A stretch of 64,000 nt of DNA. Source: Caballeronia sordidicola. Its GTDB lineage: Bacteria; Pseudomonadota; Gammaproteobacteria; Burkholderiales; Burkholderiaceae. Positions 27,801-35,925 of this stretch are shown here, piece after piece. The notes under the pieces were generated by a model. That model saw only the letters and a list, made by a program, of their open reading frames with translations, made no database searches and had not been told where the DNA came from. Each line of letters begins with the position of its first letter. The first letter of the stretch is position 1. The stretch spans positions 1-64,000 of the forward strand of contig NZ_MTHB01000041.1 in assembly GCF_002220365.1 (NCBI RefSeq), given 5' to 3'. Both the position numbers and the translations under genes were made by a program.

Positions 27801-30520
27801 GCTACCGGCAGAACCTGCAGGACCTGATCATGGGCCTGATCGCCTCCGGCACGGAAGCGAACCTGATAGATCGGCCCGGCGGAATTTTCGTTCGGCCGGC
27901 GCAGCAATTGTCACGAGAGGACCGTGACCTGATGCAGGCGGTGGCGCGCATTATTGTCGCCGACACGCGTGGCAGCCTGGCCGAGCAAGTCGAGCGCAGG
28001 CGCCCGGATACGATCACCGTTCCGTTCGAGCCGGTGAGCGCCTATGTGCCCAACCGGTTGCCCGAGGTGCACGCACGGCCGCGCGCGAACGCGTTGATTC
28101 TGCAGAACCCGTACGGCGGATTTTCGGTCGACGGCACCGAGTACGTCATCAAGCTGGAGCCGCATCACACGACCCCCGCGCCATGGGCCAACGTGCTCGC
28201 GAACCCGGGCTTCGGCACGGTCGTCTCGGAGAGCGGAGGGGCCTATACATGGAGCGAGAACGCACACGAGTTCAGACTGACTCCGTGGGCTAACGATCCG
28301 GTCGGTGACACGAGCGGCGAAGCAATATACCTGCGCGACGAGGAGAGCGGACATTACTGGTCGCCCACGCCGTTGCCCCGGCGCGGCAGCGGCACGTACA
28401 CCACCCGCCACGGCTTCGGCTACAGCGTGTTCGAGCATGAGGAAGACGGCATCTGCTCCGAACTGTGGGTGTATGTCGCGCTGCATGCACCCGTCAAATT
28501 TTCGGTGCTCAAGATCCGCAACGTGTCGGGACGCGCGCGACAGCTTTCAGCTACCGGCTACGTCGAGTGGACGCTTGGAGATCTGCGCGAGAAATCCGCC
28601 ATGCATATAGTCACCGAGGCCGATCCGCTTAGCGGGGCGCTGTTCGCCCGCAACGACTATTCGATGGAGTTCGGTGGCCGCGTCGCGTTCTTCGCGGTTG
28701 ACGACACAGTGGCAAGTTTCACCTGCGATCGCCGCGAATTTATCGGTCGCAATGGCAGCCTGCGCGCGCCCGCTGCCATGCGCCAGGCGCGTCTGTCAGG
28801 ACATGCAGGTGCCGGACTCGACCCGTGTGCGGCGCTCAAGGCGGACTTCGACCTGGCCGATGGCGACAGTCGTGAAATTGTTTTCCGGATGGGCGCGGCG
28901 CACGACGCGGTGTCCGTGCGCGGTATTGCGAAAGAGTTTCGCGGCGCGGTTGCGGCGGCCAACGCGCTCGATGCGGTGCGCAAGCACTGGCAGGCAACGC
29001 TCGGCCGCGTGCAGGTCAGGACGCGCGAGCCGGCTGTCGACGTGCTGGTCAACGGCTGGTTGATGTATCAGGTCATAGCCTGCCGGTTCTGGGCACGCAG
29101 CGGTTATTACCAGTCCGGCGGCGCGTTTGGCTTCAGGGATCAGTTGCAGGATTCCATGGCGATGATCCACGCCACGCCGCAGCTTGCCCGCGAGCATCTC
29201 TTGCTGTGCGCAGCGCACCAGTTTCCAGAGGGCGACGTGCAGCACTGGTGGCATCCGCCGCTTGGCCGCGGCGTACGTACCGATTGCTCCGACGACTACC
29301 TGTGGCTCGCCGTGGCGACCAGCCGCTACGTGAGCATTACCGGCGACACGAGCGTGCTTGACGAACGCGTCGGTTACATCGAAGGGCGGCGGGTCAATCC
29401 GGGCGAGGATTCTTATTACGACTTGCCGGGCCGTTCGGCGCTGGTCGAAACACTCTACGAACATTGCGTGCGCGCGATCGAACACGGTCTGACGCAGGGT
29501 GCGCATGGGTTGCCGCTGATCGGCTGCGGCGACTGGAATGACGGCATGAACCGTGTGGGTGCGCAGGGACGTGGTGAAAGCGTGTGGCTTGGCTTCTTCC
29601 TCTACGACGTACTGCTCAGATTCGCTGAAACAGCAAAGGCTCACGACGATACCGTCTTCTCCAGTCGTTGCCACGAACACGCGGTCGCGCTGCGAACCAA
29701 CCTGGAGGCGCACGGCTGGGATGGCGAATGGTATCGGCGTGCGTATTTCGACGATGGCACACCGCTCGGATCCGCCAGCAATGAAGAATGCAGGATTGAT
29801 TCGATCGCGCAAAGCTGGTCGGTGCTGTCGGGCGCAGGTTCAGACGAACGACAGTTGGAGGCGATGGCTTCACTTGATCGCTACCTCGTCAAACGTGATG
29901 CTGGCCTGATCCAGCTCCTCGATCCTCCTTTCGATCGATCGGACCTCGATCCCGGTTATATCAAGGGGTACGTCCCGGGCGTGCGCGAAAATGGCGGTCA
30001 ATACACGCACGCAGCAATCTGGGCGACGATGGCGTTCGCCGCGCTGGGCGATCGTGAACGCGCGTGGGAATTGCTGCGGATGATCAACCCTGTCCTTCAC
30101 GGCAAGAATGGGCGGGCGATCGAGCAATACAAGGTCGAACCTTACGTGATGACAGCCGATGTATATGGGGTAAGCCCACATGCAGGCAGGGGCGGGTGGA
30201 GCTGGTACACGGGTTCGGCGGCCTGGATGTACCGGCTGCTGGTCGAGTCGTTGCTTGGGCTGCAGGTCAGGGGCGACCGCATGAGTGTCGCGCCACTGCT
30301 GCCGGCCAACTGGGAGTCGTTTGAGTTGAGCTACTACTTCGGCAAGACGCTATTTCGTATTTCAGTCAACCAGTCCACGGGCGATGGCTTGCAGCGCGTC
30401 GTTCTCGATGGTGTGTCGCAACCCAACGCAGAGATACATCTGATCGACGATGGGCGTGAGCACAGCGTCGAGATCGAGATGCCATGGGTCGCGAGTACAG
30501 TTTCGCTGACTCTCGCCTGA
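21827..30520 (+). CDS. ndvB: Cyclic beta-1,2-glucan synthase (NdvB/Cgs/ChvB family)
   Basis: About 2897 residues, the expected giant size. Membrane helices at roughly 410-480 and two later groups (~845-895 and ~960-1010) flank a GT84 glycosyltransferase domain. That domain carries the metal-binding LDTDTQLP (~645) and the HRWIRGDWQ motif (~790) equivalent to QxxRW. A glycoamylase-like region (~1380-1510; WTGSMFEYLMP, YGLYEAIDHT) and carbohydrate-binding modules follow. The C-terminal GH94 phosphorylase domain has the catalytic Asp in CGDWNDGMN (~2568). The enzyme initiates, elongates and cyclises a periplasmic beta-1,2-glucan used for osmoadaptation and host interaction. I prefer the double ATG at 21827; the frame is open to 21707 but those 40 residues look non-coding. 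No ndvA-like exporter is adjacent. Confidence 0.93.
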   Translation: MMAFSRSYLPLKLDSLTGAFARWKTASRRLPQEPALRAELFSADQMEQHGVRLAGQHRLSTGAGLDHLLPRLTNNEATLLSAYERLTKATLNSYRVTPAAEWLLDNYYLIAEQIRIARHHLPKGYSRELPRLADGPSHELPRVYGIALETISHGDGRVNVESLTRFITAYQTVTPLTLGELWAIPIMLRLALIENLRRVASRVTTDLDDRNLAGYWADRMTETAGHDPKSVVLTVADMARSNPPMASSFVAELARRLQGQSATLALPLTWIEQLLSESGLSIDRMVQLEAQQQAADQVSISNSISSLRLLSATDWRDFVESTSIVEQILSEDPANIYRAMDFATRDRYRHSVERLARASRRPEEAVARAAIDLAKGAVESDTGRGVEHHVGFYLLRDGVGGLERHVEAKVNALEAWRRILRRAPLPIYLALAALITFLFAWPFLDAARHHGWQGGSLTVLAVPVLLMTSRVAIDFVNWFVTLTVQPDWLPRLDFSKGLPAQMRTLVVIPSLIGNAQDVEDLAEGLEVRFLANRDPHLHFSLLTDFMDSASESREEDAGLMVRARLSIEALNEKYPDTQGDRFFLFHRPRRWNAIEKIWMGHERKRGKIAELDALLRDTAGTGRDRFSLIVGDIAALPRVRYVITLDTDTQLPRDAASQFIGAIAHPLNAAVYDAHKQRVSSGHAILQPRVGISLPSTARSAYARLFGGDAGIDPYTRAASDVYQDLFHEGSFIGKGIYELDAFEQAVEGRFPDNRILSHDLIEGCYARAGLLSDVYLYEEYPARYSADVNRRHRWIRGDWQLLPWIFPWAPTEHGGLARNPLSWLSRWKLFDNLRRSAAPVAGLAMVLMGWISGWQPVAWTVGVIALTLSMPLVASLIELLQKPHDMPLRRHVALTAQSAGRHLARTMLALAWLPHEAHYSLDAIVRTLWRIGFSKHKLLQWNASREVERVATNDPKSLYRLMWIGPLLGAGLVLSFIRTPATLVVAAPFALLWILSPLLAWWISQPPLQNRGALAAGETRFLRGLARKTWAFFDDYVGPQDHWLPPDNIQEGPTTGAMIVARRTSPTNMGMGLLAHLAAFDFGYLSAGRMLARIGETLATMDSLERYRNHFFNWYDTGTLQTLAPRYVSTVDSGNLAGHLMTLSRGLLEVADEPVFSPRMFAGLADTLDAYRAAAHAAEFDLQTFAQLETQLNAALTSPPRTSAEAVAAMHEVSALAATLAHEIKGPADSDLFFWSHALSAQCRDIADELGRFDLPPAVDAPPGLPTFRQLARLDVNLWPESAASRAIEVRNAAIDRIAQVNRLAERSGDMAMMDFRFLYDINRELLSIGYNVDERRLDTGFYDLLASEARLTNFVAIAQGQLPQESWFTLGRLLTSTGGVPVLLSWTGSMFEYLMPMLVMPSYEGTLLDQTCRAAVARQIEYGHQLGVPWGVSESGYNVLDAQLNYQYRAFGVPGLGLKRGLGDDVVIAPYATALALMVSPDAACRNLQRLATTGAAGRYGLYEAIDHTQARVPRGQTSVVIQSYMAHHQGMSLLSMASCLLGQPMQRRFESDPQFKATTLLLQERIPKTATEYLPTPGLPAVDAAALIAETKLRIFTDPDRPRPSVQLLSNGRYHVMVSSAGGGYSLCGDLSVTRWREDITSDNWGMFCYLRDVASGEFWSSAHQPTLKRPDLYEAIFSDARAEFRVRERDFDSHTEIVVSPEDDIELRRLRITNRARVRRTIELTSYGEVVLAPASADAAHRAFSNLFVQTELLEPLQAILCTRRARSSKEAVPWMCHLLAAHGVDIDAISYETDRARFIGRGRSVVHPAAMDDGSDTQGRLSNSAGSVLDPIVSIRCRITLNPGQSATIDFVTGISDSRDGCLHLINKYRDRQLADRVFDLAWTHSQVSLRQMNATVSDARLYEQMAASIIYANASLRAEAGVLVANRRNQSGLWGQSISGDLPIVLLQITDMANIELVRQMVQAHAYWRQKGLAVDLVIWNEDHAGYRQNLQDLIMGLIASGTEANLIDRPGGIFVRPAQQLSREDRDLMQAVARIIVADTRGSLAEQVERRRPDTITVPFEPVSAYVPNRLPEVHARPRANALILQNPYGGFSVDGTEYVIKLEPHHTTPAPWANVLANPGFGTVVSESGGAYTWSENAHEFRLTPWANDPVGDTSGEAIYLRDEESGHYWSPTPLPRRGSGTYTTRHGFGYSVFEHEEDGICSELWVYVALHAPVKFSVLKIRNVSGRARQLSATGYVEWTLGDLREKSAMHIVTEADPLSGALFARNDYSMEFGGRVAFFAVDDTVASFTCDRREFIGRNGSLRAPAAMRQARLSGHAGAGLDPCAALKADFDLADGDSREIVFRMGAAHDAVSVRGIAKEFRGAVAAANALDAVRKHWQATLGRVQVRTREPAVDVLVNGWLMYQVIACRFWARSGYYQSGGAFGFRDQLQDSMAMIHATPQLAREHLLLCAAHQFPEGDVQHWWHPPLGRGVRTDCSDDYLWLAVATSRYVSITGDTSVLDERVGYIEGRRVNPGEDSYYDLPGRSALVETLYEHCVRAIEHGLTQGAHGLPLIGCGDWNDGMNRVGAQGRGESVWLGFFLYDVLLRFAETAKAHDDTVFSSRCHEHAVALRTNLEAHGWDGEWYRRAYFDDGTPLGSASNEECRIDSIAQSWSVLSGAGSDERQLEAMASLDRYLVKRDAGLIQLLDPPFDRSDLDPGYIKGYVPGVRENGGQYTHAAIWATMAFAALGDRERAWELLRMINPVLHGKNGRAIEQYKVEPYVMTADVYGVSPHAGRGGWSWYTGSAAWMYRLLVESLLGLQVRGDRMSVAPLLPANWESFELSYYFGKTLFRISVNQSTGDGLQRVVLDGVSQPNAEIHLIDDGREHSVEIEMPWVASTVSLTLA

Positions 30521-30535
30521 TGATCGCTCGAAGGG

Positions 30536-30598
30536 AGCCTTGGGCGCTCAAATGCCTCAAGGCTGTGCCTCTTGAGATCAAGAGTACATTACGTAATG
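30536..30598. promoter_or_regulatory. Three consecutive dyad symmetries downstream of glucan synthase
   Basis: AGCCTTG/CAAGGCT (30536-30542, 30558-30564) is a stem-loop that may end transcription of the synthase gene, though no T-run follows. CTCTTGAGATCAAGAG (30569-30584) is a perfect 7-bp dyad with a 2-base centre. CATTACGTAATG (30587-30598) is a perfect 12-bp palindrome. The last two could be operators for the gene at 30723. Confidence 0.5.
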
Positions 30599-30722
30599 AG
30601 TTTGTTTTGCGTATCTGATACGTCGAACTTCCGGCCTGACGCAACGGGTAGAACCGCACCTCGTGCCAATGGTCTTTCGCCAGAACGGCATACCCTGCCT
30701 GGCTGGCAACCCACAGAGAAAA

Positions 30723-31271
30723 ATGATGGATCTTCGAACCGTTAAAGAAATCGCAAAATTGAAGGCTGAGGTCGGGCCGTTGCAAAGGCAATTTGCCGAG
30801 CGCTTGAACGCAGCCGTTGTCCAGGCCAAAAACACGGCAGTCAATGAATTCAAGAACCACTTTACGAAAAGCGGGTTCACGGCGGTAGGCGAGGCGAAAC
30901 GATATACAGCGACTTATGAGGGCATGCAATTTTTGCTGGAGATTGCGGAGACACGGGGAACGCTCTCGCTTTGCGAGTTCCACTTGGTACCCCCTGCGTT
31001 GCTCAACGAGGCAAAGCTGACCGTGCATATGATTCGTAAAGGTCCGCCTTCGCCTGGGCGGTCAACAGCCGCGGAAGAGGCAAGCTTGCTTCTCGATGCG
31101 GAGAGGAGCCTGGCCGAGGCGCGCGCAGCACTTTCGTCGCCGGCGCCCGAGTTCTGCTTTGTGGTCGTCGAAGAAGAAAATGCTGAACAGCCCACGGTTG
31201 ACGTAGTGCTCGAAAACCGGCCTGTGTTCGATACATTTGGCGAATTTCTGGTGAGCGTTTATCCGCAATAA
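30723..31271 (+). CDS. Hypothetical coiled-coil protein
   Basis: 182 residues from an ATG at 30723 (a second ATG follows at 30726). The N-terminal third is helical and charged (VKEIAKLKAEVGPLQRQFAE). A beta-rich middle (FTAVGEAKRYTATYEGMQFL) and a C-terminal strand region (DVVLENRPVFDTFGEFLVSV) follow. No membrane segment or signal peptide is visible, and I cannot assign a family. Its upstream region holds two palindromes (30569-30598), so it may be specifically regulated. Confidence 0.55.
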   Translation: MMDLRTVKEIAKLKAEVGPLQRQFAERLNAAVVQAKNTAVNEFKNHFTKSGFTAVGEAKRYTATYEGMQFLLEIAETRGTLSLCEFHLVPPALLNEAKLTVHMIRKGPPSPGRSTAAEEASLLLDAERSLAEARAALSSPAPEFCFVVVEEENAEQPTVDVVLENRPVFDTFGEFLVSVYPQ

Positions 31272-31300
31272 AAAAGGCAATCGCGGGACGCTTTCCCGCG
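31270..31300 (-). terminator. Candidate terminator of the XRE regulator gene
   Basis: On the reverse strand CGCGGGA-AAGCG-TCCCGCG (31300-31282) forms a strong stem, followed after seven bases by a run of six T. The gap weakens the call, but the position, 75 bases after the stop of the 31375 gene, fits. Confidence 0.5.
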
Positions 31301-31374
31301 TCTCGCCATTCGGCGCTGCACCCTCTCCAGCCGCGATTTTCCCGCCATTTTCAGCTCACCATTCTATTCTTTCG

Positions 31375-32226
31375 TCACTCCGCCGGAACCGTGCCCAGCA
31401 TGGCGACATGGCGAGTTTCTGTCGCATCGTCCGCCGGAAACATGCATTCAATACGCAGCTCCTGCGCTGCGATGGTCTGCGGGGTTCCGACGGTGGTGAC
31501 CATGGAAAAATAGCTCAGCACTTCGTCATCTTTAACGAAGCTGATGGGTATGACGGGCATGGCGCGCGTAGCAGGCGTGGCGCTCAGTGCACGCAGGGAC
31601 TTCCAGCCGGTCGGGATGTCGGGGTAGGCGAGCAGCGCCGCGAGTAATTCCCGGGTTTTTTCGTCAATAACGCGTCCGACCGATTCACGATAAACGCGCT
31701 GGATCAGGCTTTTCGCGACGTCTTCCCAATTGGCAATAAACGGGCGCATGCCTGCCGGGTCGAACATGAGATGCAGCAGGTTGCGAGGCCCCTTGCGCGC
31801 AGACATGTTGATGAAACAATTGAAGAACCGTGGAGTAGATTCGTTGCTCATGAGCACATTCCAATAGCGGTCCATTACCACTGCGGGAAAAGGTTCATGC
31901 TGACGCAAAATGCGCCCGAGCGCACTGGTTACACTCTGCATTTCGAGCGCGTCCCACGCGCTTTCCTGATAGAGGGGAGCATAGCCGGCCGCCAGTAATA
32001 AAGTATTGCGTTCACGAAGAGGAATGTCCAGCGCTTGGGAAATATCCATTAACATCTGACGACTCGGAACGCTGCGCCCCCTTTCGATAAAGCTGATGTG
32101 CCGTTGCGACACGCCCGCATCAAGAGATAACTCGAACTGACTCTTGCCGCGCATATCGCGCCATTGGCGCAGCAGCAAACCGAGCTCGTTGGCAGGCGGC
32201 TTGGTGTTGAGGCGTGCGGAATTCAT
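31375..32226 (-). CDS. XRE-family regulator with MmyB-like ligand-binding domain
   Basis: 283 residues from an ATG at 32226 with GAGAG upstream. The N-terminal helix-turn-helix (~15-70) reads LGLLLRQWRDMRGKSQFELS...VSQRHISFIERGRSVPSRQML. The remaining ~200 residues match the MmyB-type C-terminal domain (LLAAGYAPLY, DRYWNVLMSN, NLLHLMFDPAGMRPFI), which in structures binds fatty-acid-like ligands. It likely represses or activates a nearby oxidoreductase or decarboxylase gene; the carboxymuconolactone decarboxylase-like gene at 32462 lies 236 bases upstream on the same strand. Confidence 0.9.
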   Translation of the reverse strand: MNSARLNTKPPANELGLLLRQWRDMRGKSQFELSLDAGVSQRHISFIERGRSVPSRQMLMDISQALDIPLRERNTLLLAAGYAPLYQESAWDALEMQSVTSALGRILRQHEPFPAVVMDRYWNVLMSNESTPRFFNCFINMSARKGPRNLLHLMFDPAGMRPFIANWEDVAKSLIQRVYRESVGRVIDEKTRELLAALLAYPDIPTGWKSLRALSATPATRAMPVIPISFVKDDEVLSYFSMVTTVGTPQTIAAQELRIECMFPADDATETRHVAMLGTVPAE

Positions 32227-32461
32227 TGATCTCTCAGTTGCAACAGCGTTCAGGTGATTGTGCATGATCGACCGCGCGGGGCATAGATCCATCGCCAACG
32301 TTCGCGGTCTCTTGATCCACCGGATAAGAATACGCTTAACTCAGCAGGTCGATCGGCCGCCGCCCAGTTGGGTCGGCGGTCGCAGCGATTAGAGCAAGCG
32401 CACCAGGTTCAGCGCGAACCGAGTCATGCGCGATTGTCCCGCTTCATGGCGCATCCTATCG

Positions 32462-33013
32462 TCAGGCAGGCGTCCAGGCCTGAGCCTTGAAGCGCTCCTC
32501 GACAGGCGTGCCCGCCAGGTTTGTCGTAGTGGCAGCCATGGTGGACACACCAATGCTGGTGATTACCTCGAAAATCTGAAGCTGCGAATATCCTGCAGAG
32601 GTAAACCTTTCGAACTCTTGCTCACCCACATTTCCTCGCTTTTCGATCAGGGCTTTGGTGATGCCGGACAGCGCCGCATACTTCGGGTCGTCCGGCAATC
32701 TTCCCTCGCGGATCGCCTTGACGTAGGACGCCTTCATGCCGTCCTCAAGGGCAAACGTGGAGTGAGCCGCAACGGTCCACGGGCACTTGAGCGTGACCGC
32801 GTTTGTGAGCAGCAGAACCTGCTTCTCGCATTCGTCGAGGCTGCCGCCATGAAAACTTCCAAAGCTGCCGGCAAACCCGTTGAGAAGAACGGGGTTCCCT
32901 GCCATGGTTGCCATCACATTTGGTAAAAAGCCGAACTTCTGTTCCAGCGCTTGCAATGTCGGTTTGGATTTTTCCGGCGCCGATTCGATTGTGTGAAGTG
33001 TAAAGCTATGCAT
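32462..33013 (-). CDS. Carboxymuconolactone decarboxylase/AhpD-like protein
   Basis: 183 residues; AAGGAG six bases before the ATG at 33013 fixes the start (the frame is open to 33061). The fold is that of the CMD/AhpD family: helical N-terminus, ECEKQVLLLTNAVTLKCPWTVAAHSTFAL core. The redox motif usually reads CxxC-x2-AH; here it is C77-P-W-T80 with His84 kept, so the second cysteine is missing and classical AhpD peroxidase activity is unlikely. Relatives act as gamma-carboxymuconolactone decarboxylases or oxidative-stress proteins. The XRE gene just downstream may regulate it. Confidence 0.85.
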   Translation of the reverse strand: MHSFTLHTIESAPEKSKPTLQALEQKFGFLPNVMATMAGNPVLLNGFAGSFGSFHGGSLDECEKQVLLLTNAVTLKCPWTVAAHSTFALEDGMKASYVKAIREGRLPDDPKYAALSGITKALIEKRGNVGEQEFERFTSAGYSQLQIFEVITSIGVSTMAATTTNLAGTPVEERFKAQAWTPA

Positions 33014-33297
33014 TCCTAACTCCTTTCCATTGATTGAACGAAACTGTGTGCGTATCTCCATGCGATGCTTTTTTCAACGCTGATACCGCAAGCAGATGAC
33101 TGCCATCTTAGCGATCGCACGAATACGTTCAATTACCTTGGATGTAATAAAGACTGCTCTCCGCCTGCGGTGGGCAAGCGGCGCGGGGTTTTTTCAAGGG
33201 AGGGGAATGAAGCGGGAGTAAAGAGAACCGGGAACGGCGGTCACGCTCCCGGTCAGGTCCGATGCAGGATTGCTCGGCTCGGCTACTCGCTTGGCTA

Positions 33298-33720
33298 CTA
33301 CTTAGGTTGTTCCAGCGACGACTTCAATTCCTTGGCAGCCTCTTCAATTCGCTTCGTCACGATCGCATACGCTTCGGTCTGCGCCTGCTGCGTTTTCTGA
33401 GCGATTTCCTGCATGTCGGCGAGCGCTTGGTGCAACGCCTTTTGGACGACTTCGGTCGGATTGGACGAAGCTTTGGCGGGAGAAGTGGCAAATTGCTGCG
33501 CGATGCCCTGGAAATCATTGAGGGCCCGGCGCAGGATCTCGATCTGCTTATCTCGAAGCGCTTCCATGCCGCCGAATGCGACGCGGTTTGCGGCCGCCAG
33601 GGCTTCGACGTCTTTTCTGCGCGCATCCAGAATTGCCTGCACGTCGAATCCCGGAAGTTTGTACTGCTGGAACATCGCGGAAAACTGACTGAACGGGTCG
33701 CTGTACTCGGGCTTCGTCAT
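33298..33720 (-). CDS. phaP: Phasin family protein
   Basis: 140 residues, almost wholly alpha-helical and amphipathic, with the phasin pattern: an N-terminal FSQFSAMFQQYKLPGFDVQAIL motif followed by DARRKDVEALAAANRVAF and long Gln/Glu/Ala heptads. Phasins coat polyhydroxyalkanoate granules and control their number and size. Presence of a phasin agrees with a Burkholderia-type host. No polymer synthase gene is nearby; stand-alone phasin paralogues are common. Confidence 0.92.
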   Translation of the reverse strand: MTKPEYSDPFSQFSAMFQQYKLPGFDVQAILDARRKDVEALAAANRVAFGGMEALRDKQIEILRRALNDFQGIAQQFATSPAKASSNPTEVVQKALHQALADMQEIAQKTQQAQTEAYAIVTKRIEEAAKELKSSLEQPK

Positions 33721-34591
33721 GTGCCTCTCCCTAAGATATGTTCACGTTCGCGGAAACGCCGACGCTCCTCAGGCGTAGAGGGTGGCGCCCAACGCTCTTT
33801 CGATAGTACAGGCTAACGATCTTTACTGAATCCAAGGGAAAACGCGCACAGGACCACAGCCGCAGCTATCCGACTGTCAAAAAGGGGCATGCGGCAGGCT
33901 ATCGCCGCAGTCTTAGCCCATCTCAAGGTTCGCGGTGTCCATGCACCGCAAGCGGGAAGCCGCCCGCATCTACGTCGAACGGATTCGCGCGGCCGGTGGG
34001 GAAGGCTATGTTTGATTCGGGGAAGGACTGGTACACGGATGCCTGCGGTCTTTCAACCCTGCTAGACCAACGGGAAACATTTCGTCAATCCAGTCGCTCG
34101 ATTGACCTGCGCCGCCTGGACCCGCCGCACCGCCTCCCGTGGCGTAACTGTAAGGCGCGCCTAAGGCTCATCTAAGGTCTGACTAATGCTTATGTAACGC
34201 TTGCGCATTCCCGTTACATATGGCGACCTTTTCTCATCGACGGAAACGCAACTTAACCTTTGGTTTCACCTGTGGTGAATTCGCGCCGCTAGGATTGCGC
34301 CGAGAAACCGATTATTGCCGGCTCGCCGCGCGTCAACATCAACCTTGTTTTAGCTCTTTGCATCCACCAATTTCGCCTCGCCTGTCCCCCGCGAACCGAT
34401 TGAAGTGATGAATGACCGTCAAGCATTGGTGAGCGTTGACGCCGCCGAGACTAAAGAAGTGAAGCAGGATCTACCAGAGAATTGCTTACAACATGGACAG
34501 CGCTCATCGCACGCTTCTATAGATTGGAGGTAAGCCAAGCGAATCGCTTCTGAGGCGCCTTGGTGAGCGAGCCTGGCTTGTCGTCCCAGCC
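33721..34591. other. Long intergenic region upstream of sigma-54 activator
   Basis: No gene of recognisable family in 870 bases. It carries the phased repeat at 34151-34220 and a 41-codon frame (34408-34533; MNDRQALVSVDAAETK...) of uncertain reality that ends within a GGAGG sequence just ahead of the activator. Confidence 0.45.
34151..34220. repeat. Five TAAGG-type direct repeats in 11-bp phase plus inverted repeat
   Basis: TAAGG at 34151, 34162 and 34173, TAATG at 34184 and TAACG at 34195 recur at exactly 11 bases, one helical turn. The last unit starts an inverted repeat TATGTAACG (34191-34199) / CGTTACATA (34212-34220). Such phased direct repeats are typical of OmpR/PhoB-type response regulator binding; CTTAA-N6 boxes of the PmrA/QseB group read the same on the other strand. 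Confidence 0.75.
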
Positions 34592-35875
34592 ATGGGCGCC
34601 AACACAGCGGCAAAGCTGGCGCATGCGCCCATGGCCGGCCTGCTCGATCTCACAGACGGCGTTCACGAGGGCCGGATCGCAAGGGTCGAACAACTCTCAC
34701 GGTCAGTGCTGGTTGCGTGGGTTGCCCTGGTATCTCAAGAGACGCGAAAGTGGTCGGCTGTTCGAGACGCTATCGCGACCCATTGCTTCGATTTTGTAAC
34801 GCTGCCGACATCACATGAGCGGATCGTGAATATAGTCGGGCAGGCCATTGGTATGGAGGCTCTTCGTTCAGAGGCGCAGCCGCCTGAACTTAAGGATGCG
34901 TTAAGCAGCAGCATGCTAGGTTCATCCGATGTCATGCTGGAACTTCATCGGGCTATTCGAAAGGTGGCCGCGACTGATGCCACCGTGTTCATTTCGGGCG
35001 AGTCAGGAACCGGCAAGGAGTTGACCGCGCAGATGATTCACGCGCGATCGGCGCGTCGCGACATGCCTTTCGTAGCGGTGAACTGCGGCGCCGTTCCACC
35101 GGATCTCCTGCATTCGGAACTGTTCGGCTACGAACGCGGAGCGTTCACAGGTGCCACGCAGCGCAAGATAGGGCGAGTCGAACAGGCGCATGGCGGAACG
35201 CTGTTCCTCGACGAAATTGGCGATCTCCCGCATGAGAGTCAGGCCGCGTTGCTGCGCTTTGTCCAGGAACGTAAGGTCGAACGTTTGGGCGGCCTTGAGT
35301 CCATCGACGTGGACGTACGGGTGATCACGGCAACGCACCAGGACATGCAAGCTGCCGTGGAGGAGGGGAGGTTCAGAGCCGACCTTTTCTTCCGGCTGTG
35401 CGTGCTTCAGATCAGGGAGCCGCCTCTTCGCGTGAGAGGAAAAGACATCACTGAGCTTGCAACGCACGCACTTGAACGGTTTAAAGATGAACGCGCTCGC
35501 AGGATACATGGCTTCGCGCCGGACGCGATTGCAGCGTTGCATAACTACGGCTGGCCCGGGAACGTTCGGGAACTGATCAATCGTGTCCGCCGCGCGATCA
35601 TTTTGTCCGAAGGCAAGGTCATCACTGCCCATGACCTGGAACTGGCGGAGCATGTCTCGCTCGCGCCGGACTCGCTTCGGGAAGCACGGGTGTCGGCAGA
35701 CAGAAGGGCGATAGAGGTCGCGCTCTTCGTTCATAAGGGCCGGGTTGTCGACGCCGCCCGCGGCCTTGGCATTTCGCGTGTACATCTGCACCGGTTGATG
35801 CAGGAGCTGGGAATACCCACGCGTGCGGTCATTGATGAAGCGCACGATTCGACCGATCCCAGCGACTCTGAGTAA
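34592..35875 (+). CDS. Sigma-54-dependent activator with VpsR-like N-terminal domain
   Basis: At least 427 residues. Residues ~110-345 are an AAA+ domain with Walker A GESGTGKE, the GAFTGA loop that contacts sigma-54, Walker [10 protein letters not shown] and an arginine-rich sensor region ([13 protein letters not shown]). The C-terminus ends in a Fis-type helix-turn-helix ([19 protein letters not shown]). The N-terminal ~100 residues ([27 protein letters not shown]) resemble the atypical receiver of VpsR/BerB-like activators of biofilm polysaccharide genes. Homology continues upstream of this ATG ([13 protein letters not shown]), and the frame stays open to 34523, with GGAGG at 34526-34530, so the true start is probably further left at a non-ATG codon. 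Confidence 0.9.
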   Translation: MGANTAAKLAHAPMAGLLDLTDGVHEGRIARVEQLSRSVLVAWVALVSQETRKWSAVRDAIATHCFDFVTLPTSHERIVNIVGQAIGMEALRSEAQPPELKDALSSSMLGSSDVMLELHRAIRKVAATDATVFISGESGTGKELTAQMIHARSARRDMPFVAVNCGAVPPDLLHSELFGYERGAFTGATQRKIGRVEQAHGGTLFLDEIGDLPHESQAALLRFVQERKVERLGGLESIDVDVRVITATHQDMQAAVEEGRFRADLFFRLCVLQIREPPLRVRGKDITELATHALERFKDERARRIHGFAPDAIAALHNYGWPGNVRELINRVRRAIILSEGKVITAHDLELAEHVSLAPDSLREARVSADRRAIEVALFVHKGRVVDAARGLGISRVHLHRLMQELGIPTRAVIDEAHDSTDPSDSE

Positions 35876-35925
35876 AGCTTCCTGATCAAGCCGACGAACC
35901 CCTAATGTAAGTGATGGAGAATCCT

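Noticed and set aside
33898..34016. Possible protein fragment (RKREAARIYVERIRAAGGEGYV)
   Set aside because: Short, no start signal and no recognisable family; could be chance.
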